From positions 19,450,742 through 19,514,741 of the forward strand of contig CM064517.1 of assembly GCA_032716605.1 (NCBI GenBank): DNA of 64,000 bases, written 5' to 3'. Under the pieces are notes generated by a model. It saw nothing but the letters and a program-made list of their open reading frames with translations. It was not told the origin of the DNA and did no database searches. Below, one piece after another: positions 55,946 to 64,000 of the stretch; the stretch's first letter is position 1; every line of letters begins with the position of its first letter. A program made the translations under genes and the position numbers. Source of the stretch: Paralithodes platypus. Lineage: Eukaryota; Arthropoda; Malacostraca; Decapoda; Lithodidae.

Positions 55946-56470
55946 GCCTTCCAGATTCCTCCTTCCATAACTATTTCCTCCATGTACTCCCCCGTATCCA
56001 TCTGCAGATGCTCCCACGTGACCATTCAGGTCCCCTTTCAGGATTGTTATTTCATTCTCCGAGAGGCCTGAAATGACAGCCAGAAGTCCTCTTTTATCTC
56101 TTTCTGTAGGCCAGCTTGTGGAGCATATGCAGATATCACATTCAGAAATCTTTCACCAACTTTCAACTTCAAAACAATCAGCCTTTCACTAATTCTTCAT
56201 AATCTGAAGCACACTTTCTACCCACTCTTCAGCCACCAGAACACCCACTACTCCTTTCGGTTTATCAGTCTCAACCCCCTTTCCAGTAGATCCTATATCT
56301 TTTCTTTCTTCCAACAATCTACTGTGCCCCATACCCTTTCCAGAGTGTTTCCTGGGCACAGCAGACGTCCACTCGATTCCTCTAACACATCTCAGCCACT
56401 TCATTTGCACGCAGATTCAAACTATCAACATCCACACTAGCAAGTCTAAGACTGTGGAGGGCATTTGTCC
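55946..56470 (-). pseudogene. RTE-type LINE endonuclease fragment, decayed
   Basis: Minus-strand pieces (VDVCCAQETLWKGYGAQ, GVVGVLVAEEWVESVL, YLHMLHKLAY) match the first half of an APE endonuclease of RTE LINEs. Many stops and shifts. Confidence 0.65.
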
Positions 56471-56901
56471 GCATCCTGTGCAGTTTTGGAACATTGGACT
56501 TACGTGGTTTCTCTTTAGGATGATGTATGTATGTATGAATGTACCGTATGTACTGTATTTCAGTTGTCTAATATTTGAATCGCTTAATTCCGTTCCGCTT
56601 ATTCACGGCTCTGATTGGCTGTATCTGTCCCTCTAACGTCACCAGAGTCCTGAACCCCGGCTGTTGGCTACACCCAGTGTATGGTAGTGCTTGGTCTAAA
56701 CCAGACACTATCAAACAACTTCGAGAGGTTGTATACTTCTGTTTGAAAAAAATCACCAAATATTGCCATAAATAACCAAACATTCGCCTTTTTGTGCCTT
56801 TGAAAAACGTACTCTATTTTAAGTAATTTCCATAAAATGGGGAAATACACTGTCTTCTAAAATCACTTGAGTAGATGACGCAAAATGACTGTTAGGCTTG
56901 A
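56471..56901. other. No recognised gene
   Basis: No motif or repeat match found. Contains a short ATGT run at 56520-56545. Confidence 0.4.
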
Positions 56902-56905
56902 TTAA

Positions 56906-57006
56906 CCCCTCTAACTCGACTGTCCTCTTACGCTCCATACCCACAGAATCGGCTCATATGGCCTCACGGCCTTAATAGCTTAATAATGGTAATAGGTAGA
57001 AAAGGG
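56906..57006. mobile_element. Candidate 101-bp TTAA mini-element
   Basis: TTAA 56902-56905 and 57007-57010. Ends CCCCTCTAAC and, inward from right, CCCTTTTCTACC. Inverted similarity is limited, so this call rests mainly on the TTAA pair and C-rich ends. Confidence 0.45.
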
Positions 57007-57153
57007 TTAACAGTGGAATCTATCACAATTTTGAACGAATAACATTTAAAGAGTGTTCTCACTAGAAGTTGAATTGTTTGGGTGTTGAGAAGGTTTGGGG
57101 CTAGGCTAGCGTTCGATAAAACATTCGTTAAAGTGATTTTTGGCGTTTGTTAA

Positions 57154-57611
57154 CCCTTCCAGCCCGGGTGGCAGATGGGCCGGTACCCGGGTGTCCTTTT
57201 AAATTCCGTAAGCTTGAAAGCCTATTCAGCTTGGTCTGAACGCCGTGCGTCCGACGTATGTAAACAAAGCCGGTCAGTGCGTCACCGCACCTCCGAAAAC
57301 AAGAAGGAGACGTCGGATCAATGTTGTTGTTGTGACGTCAGACAAAATTAGTGTCTGAAAAGCTCCGATATTGTCAACATCGCGGCAACATTTGCTCAAC
57401 GGAAATCGTCATCACAACTGAACCAGTTGACTTAAGAGAGCTCTACTCAACGCCAGTCTACAGATTGGAAACCGCACTACGTTTATAGATTCGTGGGAAA
57501 TTTCTAGCAGTTAAAATAACAAAGATACGGTAGCCTAGGCCTAGACGTTTTTCAGCCAGATCGCCCGGATACGACCTCCGTCCTTTAGTAAGGCAGCCCG
57601 GGTCGGAAGGG
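57154..57611. mobile_element. MITE-A, cleanest full-length copy, 458 bp
   Basis: TTAA 57150-57153 and 57612-57615. Ends CCCTTCCAGCCCGGG and, inward from right, CCCTTCCGACCCGGG (13 of 15). Undisturbed by other insertions, so it serves as reference for the family. Confidence 0.92.
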
Positions 57612-57689
57612 TTAAGTGAACAAATGGTAGTAATTTGCATCTTCGTTAAAACAAATGTTTGCTGCGTGAACATTTTCAAATCGGGGGTC

Positions 57690-58860
57690 AACTGTATATT
57701 AGGCGTATGGATGTGGCGACCCCACCGCCCGTCACTTTGTGGCGCAGATAGCCTCTGGAGGTTGGGACTGGGAATCTCACCTTCAGAATTGCTAGGAGGC
57801 TGTAAGGCACCAGCCGAACAGGGCGGTGCTCCCGGAGAGTGCTAGGTGGTTGATAAGGATAGCTGGAATTCCTGCTTCACCACCTGGCCTCCCTAGCTGA
57901 TCCTTTCTGTGCCTCATCAATATTGAGGGCAACCCTAGCCTGCCCTCCAAAACACCTTCTCCTCCTATCAATACATTATACTACACACACCTTACACACT
58001 ACACTACCTTTGCAAGAAAAAGAAGATGACGTCAATACGCCCAGCCTAGGAGTCCTCAGGTGGGGGGGGGGGGGGAAGCATAAATTGCCCACATCAGTTT
58101 GTCCCCTGGTCTGGAGTCCTCAAAATGCCCTGGACATCTACATTCTACTCTATCTATCGATTTCTGTAACATTCGCGGCCTTTTCTCTAACTTCCTTTCT
58201 GTGGAACACCATCTCTCTTCTACCAAACCTGACTTACTGTTCTTCACCAAAACTCAGTTGTCTAAGGCAACAGACAGAAAACTCTTCTCTATATCCTCCT
58301 ACTATCTCTATCCTCGATTCAAAGCCAAAGGTGGATGTTGCGTGTACATACGCAACAATCTTACTTGCTCTCGTGTTCCCAGCTTTGACTCTTCTGAATT
58401 CTCAACTATCTGGCTTAAGCTATCTTGTCACTCTTTCACTAACTATATCTGTGCTGTTTATCTCTCCCCTAATTCTACTGACTATCCAAATGCTTTGACT
58501 ATCTTACTTCTAAAGTGAAACACATTCTATCCATCTCTCCCTTCTCTGAAATCTCCATCTTAGGAGATTTCAATGTTCACCACCGCCAATGGCTCTTCTC
58601 TAATTTCACTGACCAACCTGGTGAACAAGCTTACAACTTTTCTATCCTAAATGACTTAGAGCAGTTAGTTCAGCAACCCACCCGTATCTCTCCAGTACGG
58701 CCTTTTGACCCCCCAAGCCGGCGGCGCTCGTGGCACTTTGGTGCTGCCTACTGGGAGGCTCTACTTTGATTTCCCATGGAATTATTTTTGCTTCTGTGGC
58801 CGGGGACCCTCAGAGAGTGCCAAGCGCATTACTGAGGTAATCCTTTTAGGCATGGAAGCA
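57690..58860 (+). pseudogene. Jockey-type LINE: 5' region and endonuclease
   Basis: 58150-58518 encodes the start of an APE endonuclease (DFCNIRGLFSNFLSVEHHL, FTKTQLS, KGGCCVYIRNNLTC); 58520-58690 gives ILGDFNVHHRQW and NDLEQLVQQPTRI. The sequence 58690-58845 is unrelated or diverged. The LINE continues at 63180 beyond a 4.3-kb insertion. A CLINIEGNPSLP reading at about 57915 is a possible dead 2A-like motif. Confidence 0.78.
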
Positions 58861-58966
58861 TTTTTTTTTTTTTTTTTTATTATGGTGACAGTTACAAAGT
58901 GGTGTACAATCTATCTTATTCTAGTTACATTGTAGTTTATCTTATTGTACCAGTACCTCCCTACAA

Positions 58967-60363
58967 TCAACCTAGTTGTTCCCCAATTCGTCCCTCCGCC
59001 ACGACCATTTCAAAGTCCAAGTCTCTCACTCTTGTCCTCTGTAGCGGGGAGGACCTTGTACCCCTGAGACATAGGAGTGCAGACCTGAGAAGAGAGAAAG
59101 AGAGCCGACATCTCATCCAAATTATGACTTGGCTTCTATGCTGGCGCTTTTTCTCCGATATTTGTTCAGCTAATCTGGCATAGAAGACACTTGCAGAAGG
59201 TCCCATACCTCCCGACGATGAGAAGACCAGAGGAGTAAAGCTTCCTTGATCCCTGTTCAAAATTCTTTCTTCATAAGCGCGTTTTTTCTCACTTTCGTTT
59301 CTCAAGTATGACGCCTTGTGTCCTCGCTCACGATATGTTTGTGCTCTTGGGTTGAAGATTCTGATGTCGAAAAAAGCCCGTTGTCCCCTCGTCCAAAAAC
59401 CTCAAGCACTTACGTCCACTCTTGCTTCATTTGAAGTATTTGCAGTATTGTGGGCCAAGCGCTGTCCGTCCATAGGCAGAAGTTCCGGTTCGATTCTGAC
59501 ATCATGGCACACCTCGTCCAGCATTTGTGCAGTGATGTCTCGTACTTCATCATGCCGGATACAGATGAATCCTCCTTTCTTACAGGTCATACAGTGGTCT
59601 GGGTTGTTTATTTCACCGCATGCACATTTCAGCGGCAGGTTCGAAACTGGCCACCCATACCTCAAGGCTACGGCATCATTGAATTCTTGTTTATTTAAGC
59701 TGAAGCCTTTCTCCTTTATTGGTAATAATGCGAGCCAATTTGAAGCCCCCGTGTCTTGTGCCATCTCAACTCTCATTTTCAGTTCTTCCCTACATCTGGT
59801 CTTAATTTGTTCTACAGTAGGCTATGTTTCTGTCTCTCTTCTCTGCTCTTTGTAATTTCCTGTCTTGCATTTCGTTGTTCCTCTTCGTCCACTTCATCAT
59901 TTTCATTTTGCTCCCGTATTTTTTCTGTCAGAGACGTAGTAAGTTTAAGGGAATTTTGGTACTCATGTAGTGCCGCCTCCACAGGGTTTATGATCCCCAT
60001 ACCTCCGAACCTTGGCGGAAGAGCTAATAGATCTCTTAGCTCTTGCGTGACGCCTTCCATCTCTGTTAAGGCCGGTATGAATGTTCCTCTGATTGCTTCT
60101 TCCAGCGGTTGGAGCATCTGTCTAATGCCAGGCACTGTTCTCATAAGAAAGGTCCATCTGTGCTTAACACCATATGTGAAGGCAGTATATGCAGCATGTG
60201 GTTCAGATTTCGCAATGTCTGCCAGGGTTTTCACTTCCTTTACCCACTCAGCTACCTTTTTTCGCACATAGTCTCTCTTGCATTCTTCTGTGCCTATTAC
60301 TGCTCCCAAATGGCGTTGACCCTCCTTTGTAATCTTCACTCCTGTCCCATCAAAAGTCCGCAC
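58967..60363 (-). pseudogene. RLE LINE: RT thumb, zinc motif and nuclease domain
   Basis: Three frames in order: 60363-59812 (RT connection and thumb), 59776-59402 with CACGEINNPDHCMTCKKGG and IRHDEVRDITAQML (a Cys-Cys-His-Cys zinc motif), then ARVDVSA, a shifted FDIRIFNP stretch, and 59305-58967 with FSSSGGMGP and MRCRLSFSLLRSA. The RVD...FDIR spacing fits a PD-(D/E)XK-type endonuclease that nicks the target. Two or three frameshifts disrupt it. Confidence 0.72.
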
Positions 60364-60370
60364 CGCTTCT

Positions 60371-61807
60371 TCATACTTGTTTTTTCACTATTAGTACAGA
60401 TTTACTAGCATTCGGATGGTACCCAATGACTTCGCCTACCGATTGTACTCTCCGCCACCATTCTTTGAGATCCCCTATTTTTCCTGCACCTGTGAGGTCA
60501 TCTGCATACGCCACTTGTTTCACGCGGGTTACCTCATGTTTTATTTTCTGCTGCAGAATTGATAGTGCCAGTGCGTACATTGCCATTGCCACTGGATCTC
60601 CTTGCGTTGTTCCTTCATTTGATTTGAGAATTTTCATTTCCTTCTTTGTGCTTCCAACTATATACAGGTTAGCTGGCTCCTTATAAGTATTTTCTATGTA
60701 CTTTGCGATGCTCGGGCATTTGATCTTGATGTTGTGAATAGCTGCCTCCCTATTAATGGTGTTAAAGGCATTTGTTGCATCCACTAGCAGTACCGCTTCA
60801 CAATCTTCCTCATGATACACCTTCCCCATTGCATGTATTGCTGCTTCTCCTCCGGCTTGCTGTCCTGCACATACTTGTAAGTTGCCCACTGCTCTTTGTA
60901 CATCTTTTCCAAATACAGACATGATTGCTTTTCCTATAATCCTTCTAAGAACTTCCCCAATGCCTACTAGTCTAACTCCTGGATTCTTATTTAAAGGTAT
61001 CAGGCGACATGCTGTAAGAGCTTCTATGTTCACGCATGGTGATGATGCAAGTTTCTTTGCCAGCATTGCTATTGCTTCACAAAGGTCACCCGCGGCTGAA
61101 CCAAACTTGTTTTGACTTAGGAAGATCCTCCAAGTCTTAGCATCTACTCCTGATGGACCTGCTCCTCCCTGTGTTTTCAGCGCCTTTCTCCATATGAGGT
61201 CTCCAGTTATATTCTCATATATCACCGGGTCTGGAGGAACATATTCCCTGTCTAGTTTGGCCTCATCACTTGCTGGTTTTGCTTCTGGGTGTTTCTCCTT
61301 CTGCTGGTCCAAGATGCGTCGATTCACTTTGTGCACCCCACTTGAGGCTTCCCCAGTGACCATTCTGACTGCCTGTGCCACTTTACCAATCCTCATGCTA
61401 TTTCCCACTGATCGTGCCATATCATCTGGCTTCCTCTTTCTTCGTTGTTTTGTTTTCAGTCTTTGCTGGATTGCTCGTACTTGGCTAAGAATTTTGTCTA
61501 ACTCCCCATTTTTCCACCACTCCATTCTCTGTTTCAGCGCTTTAATGTTCTCATTCAGTTTTCCCTTTGGTCTTTTTCTTTGAAGGAACAACTGAGGAAT
61601 GAAAGAAGCTATCTTGATTGCCACGTGCGCCAAAGGGGCATCCTGAACATACTTTAGGATCATACGTCTGAGTTCCCCCAGCATGTCTTTTGCGGCTTCA
61701 CAAATCGGTAGTTCAAACTTATTATGTTGCCATTGTATCACTTCTGTATAGATTTCATTCACTAATGTTGTGAGTCCGTCACCAGTGTCCCATCCATTCT
61801 CCACCAT
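60371..61807 (-). CDS. RLE LINE: reverse transcriptase ORF segment
   Basis: An uninterrupted 478-codon frame. The N-terminal half is basic and helical (KTKQRRKRKPDD near residue 115). RT motifs: GGAGPSGVDAKTWR, LTACRLIPLNKNPGVRLVGI, motif A AVLLVDATNAFNTINR, motif B NEGTTQGDPVAMAMYALAL, motif C catalytic VAYADDLTGAG. All expected Asp residues are present. A frameshift near 60365 separates it from the thumb and nuclease. The start here is an internal frame change, not the true ORF start. Confidence 0.85.
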   Translation of the reverse strand: MVENGWDTGDGLTTLVNEIYTEVIQWQHNKFELPICEAAKDMLGELRRMILKYVQDAPLAHVAIKIASFIPQLFLQRKRPKGKLNENIKALKQRMEWWKNGELDKILSQVRAIQQRLKTKQRRKRKPDDMARSVGNSMRIGKVAQAVRMVTGEASSGVHKVNRRILDQQKEKHPEAKPASDEAKLDREYVPPDPVIYENITGDLIWRKALKTQGGAGPSGVDAKTWRIFLSQNKFGSAAGDLCEAIAMLAKKLASSPCVNIEALTACRLIPLNKNPGVRLVGIGEVLRRIIGKAIMSVFGKDVQRAVGNLQVCAGQQAGGEAAIHAMGKVYHEEDCEAVLLVDATNAFNTINREAAIHNIKIKCPSIAKYIENTYKEPANLYIVGSTKKEMKILKSNEGTTQGDPVAMAMYALALSILQQKIKHEVTRVKQVAYADDLTGAGKIGDLKEWWRRVQSVGEVIGYHPNASKSVLIVKKQV

Positions 61808-62333
61808 TCATGTTTACGTTACGAGGTCGTTCGTTCTGTTCACGATTTTCGATTATTTCTCTCTCATTATCTTCGTTTAGGCCTACACTATTTTCATTAT
61901 TTTGTTCCACACCTCTGTTGTCTTGCGAATTATTGATTCCTGCGTTTTCTTCTGGGGGCTGCAGTTGTTGATTGTTATTTTCTGCATTTTCTCTAACAGG
62001 GTTTGCTTGTCTATCTATCTATCTATTGCCTGACGCCGTGATCCCCGAAGGGGTGGCCACAAACGAACCGCCCCCATGCACCTCTGTCCCCAGTCAGTCG
62101 ACGCCCCTCCCCCCAACCAGCACCGCCTTCGTTCATGTAGTTCCTCACTCCATCCTTCCACCTCATATTCGGTCTACCTCTCCCCCTCTGTCCCTCTACC
62201 TCGCTCTCGTACATCTTGTACATCTCCATTAACTTCATTGTCTGTTTCACGGTTCATTTGTACTGCATCTCTCACTGCGTTTTGTCTGTCATCAGGATTA
62301 TTCCTCGACTGGGACCGAGTTAATATCATCTTG
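61808..62333 (-). pseudogene. RLE LINE: N-terminal region, split by RTE-B tail
   Basis: A likely start ATG near 62333 (MILTRSQSRNNPDDRQ), then a polar Asn/Glu-rich stretch resuming after the RTE-B fragment (NPVRENAENNN to ERPRNVNMN). No zinc finger or Myb domain of the kind many RLE elements use for target binding is visible. Confidence 0.55.
62020..62225 (-). repeat. RTE-B 3' tail inserted in the RLE LINE
   Basis: ~205 bases of the RTE-B 3' end, minus strand, with a (TATC)n tail at 62010-62028. Shows that RTE-B was active after the RLE LINE arrived, or that the source RLE copy already carried it. Confidence 0.8.
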
Positions 62334-63179
62334 TCTTATTATCATAATTTCCTATCTATTCCCTAATACTGAGTCTATCTATCATTTCTTCCTAAGGGAC
62401 GAGCCTCTGCCCGATAAAGGTGAAAATGTAAACATCCTATGAGTAGCGTTAGAGATAGAAAGAGTAAGATAAGTTATTTAACTCACCTAGTATGATGCAA
62501 GGCTACAGAAGATCAGGCTATATTACAAGACAGTGAGTGCAAAAGAAAATAGAAAAATAAAGTAAAATAAAAGTAGTGTTTAAAAATACGCACAAAGAAT
62601 AAACACGGGGGGGAAAAAAAAAAATAAATAAATATATATACTGTATATATATAATACAAAACAATTATTGTAGTGAGAAAGGAAATACTGTACACTAATT
62701 AAGAGAGTAAAATGATTAAAAAGACAAGTGTCAAAATAGTGCTAAGGATTAAGGGGAGGTATTTAGTTTGTTTCCTACGTTTTCATCAAGCTTAAAATTA
62801 CACCCCCTAGACCCCCTTTCAAGATAAATTTGTACATTTTTCGGTAGAAAAATGTCCCGGCCGCAGGCCGGCTGCTCTTAAATTACAGGCTCGCTATCGC
62901 TCGCCAGGATAAAATAGACACATGAATTGCACGAAAGGTCTTAATATGGGGTGAAAGTTCTTAAAATCGCTAAACTAATGGGGCAAATGTTTTATAATAT
63001 CAAAAGCAATGGGGCTAAACATGAGGGAGAAAGGGGTCAAGAAAACAATCCCTTAAGTGGAGACCTCCCCTTAAAGAAGGATGTTAGAAATCTACTATTA
63101 GTTTGAGAAAAAGGTCCTGGTTATCAGTATGCACATAATATATCAGCGAATTATAACTTATTTTAAATAGTATACTTAC
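62334..63179 (-). other. RLE LINE 5' leader
   Basis: Non-coding, AT-rich, up to the target duplication at 63180. No second copy in the window to define it. Confidence 0.5.
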
Positions 63180-63304
63180 TTAGGCATGGAAGCATACATA
63201 CCATTCTCTTTCTCTCAGACTAAGTCACAAAAATCTTGGTTTACTCACGCTTGTTCTACTGCTGTTCGCAATAAGGAGGAAGCATTCAAATAGTACCGTC
63301 GCCT
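63180..63304 (+). pseudogene. Jockey-type LINE: linker resumes
   Basis: Continues the LINE broken at 58860: FSQTKSQKSWFTHACSTAV and RRLKTQE. One in-frame stop (TAG). Cut by the repeat at 63305. Confidence 0.7.
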
Positions 63305-63740
63305 TAAAACTCAAGAATTATAATGTAAAACTTGCAAAATAAACAAACCAAAACTGGGACGACACAAGATAAACGCAAAGGAATGAATCAAAATCGCTGT
63401 GGAAATAACGCTTAATAAAATAAAAATTGAAATAAAAGAACACAATCCACCACATAGGGTGTACTCACTACATGAGCAAGTTAATCTGGTTCCCAAGCAA
63501 CTAATCGCTCATATAACAATGCACTATCGTCATGTTCAAGGAATTAGTCAGTTTGGGAAGTACGGGACGTTCTGGTAAATTTTACTAAATTTTGTATGAA
63601 TAAAGAAACTACAATTTGTAAAAAAATTTATAATAAGGTACTGTAATTTGCAATTTGACAAGATATCTATAATAGTACAAAAAACATACAGCTCTCACTA
63701 ACGATAGTGCTACCGGGTAGGTACCTGTAAGCATAGCATG
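63305..63740 (-). repeat. Naiad-associated repeat inserted in Jockey-type LINE
   Basis: Reverse complement of 34696-35190 with small indels, from 'gcaagttttacatta' to GGCATGCTATGCTTACAGG. The precise outer edges within LINE coding sequence define this ~435-bp unit as a transposable entity. Confidence 0.82.
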
Positions 63741-64000
63741 CCCATACTTTATACAGTATGTCTCTGCCCGGAGTCAACCCAAATCTGTTCTTCGACTCGC
63801 CAAATACTCTTTCATCAATAACAAATGCTCAGAACTTTCCAATTCTAGCTCTTCCCAAACATTTTAGCATCTAGCCAAAAACCTCTCTAACAATTTCACT
63901 CAAGAATCCCATACTTTATAATTATGTCTCTGCCTGGAATCAAGCCAAATCTGTTCTTCGACTCGCCAAAAACTCTTTCATCAATAGCAAATGCTCAGAA
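63741..64000 (+). pseudogene. Jockey-type LINE linker, internal tandem duplication
   Basis: SAWNQAKSVLRLAKNSF is encoded at 63925-63975 and in a decayed form at 63760-63810; the period is 167 bp. Related to 43950-44010 of Jockey-A. Runs off the window. Confidence 0.7.

Larger units (their letters stand above)
58861..63179 (-). mobile_element. RLE-type non-LTR retrotransposon, near full length
   Basis: The 16-bp target duplication TTAGGCATGGAAGCAT (58846-58861 and 63180-63195) brackets a minus-strand element with a poly-A tail (T18 at 58861-58878). The coding region runs from about 62333 to 58967, with a 5' leader to 63179. RT precedes a Cys-His motif and a restriction-like nuclease, the order of R2/CRE/Utopia-type elements. 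The target lies in a Jockey-type LINE, not a multicopy RNA gene. Confidence 0.85.

Overview
This window looks like intergenic DNA from a large, repeat-rich animal genome. I see no host gene, rRNA or convincing functional tRNA, and nothing prokaryotic (no operons, no CRISPR). An arthropod, most plausibly a crustacean, fits best: there is a short TTAGG-type telomere-like run (15809-15829), a mixture of CR1, L2, RTE, Jockey and restriction-endonuclease (RLE) LINEs, and a Penelope-like element of the Naiad type. The species call is inference only. Family names ending in a letter (SINE-A, MITE-A, RTE-P, RTE-B, Jockey-A, AAC-LINE, families B and C) are my own labels for copies that I could match to each other inside this window.

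Layout. 1-14 kb: one minus-strand CR1-like LINE, split into pieces by TTAA-flanked elements. The largest of these is itself filled by a 5.2-kb hAT-like element, which carries a SINE and two tail-to-tail RTE-P LINEs, and by an AAC-tailed Jockey-like LINE. 14-17 kb: SINE-A, an RNase H-type LINE tail and a foldback element. 17.5-22.3 kb: a near-full-length minus-strand RTE-B LINE, broken by a TTAA element and by an oppositely oriented Jockey-A LINE. 22.4-24.3 kb: an L2-like LINE. 24.5-29 kb: SINEs, a perfect-looking palindrome, an L2 fragment hit by the AAC-LINE, and a TTAA element hit by RTE-P. 30.6-34.4 kb: a Naiad Penelope-like element (GIY-YIG endonuclease, CxC linker, RT) interrupted cleanly by two TTAA elements. 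35.2-38.3 kb: four TTAA elements nearly end to end. 39.4-43 kb: a second, decayed Naiad copy with a SINE, an AAC-LINE that keeps a 2A-like motif, a Tigger-like element and a 374-bp tandem duplication. 43.9-46.1 kb: a Jockey-A LINE. 48.5-57.6 kb: more TTAA elements, including a 3.75-kb autonomous-looking piggyBac element nested in a Tigger-like element. 57.7-64 kb: a Jockey-type LINE split by a 4.3-kb RLE-type LINE with a 16-bp target duplication.

How the parts interact. Three partnerships can be read from the sequence. (1) The piggyBac at 50771-54525 encodes all the expected transposase Asp residues and has a short, internally deleted relative at 31013-31450 with matching ends. At least 17 further TTAA-flanked, mostly non-coding elements are the sort of DNA such transposases move. 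(2) SINE-A shares its 3' end and (AAC)n tail with the AAC-LINE, implying that this LINE mobilises it. (3) Nested insertions give a relative time order, with CR1, Naiad, L2 and RTE-B copies as the older floor and TTAA elements, AAC-LINE/SINE-A and RLE LINE as later arrivals. All boundaries were read by eye, so coordinates of decayed copies are approximate.
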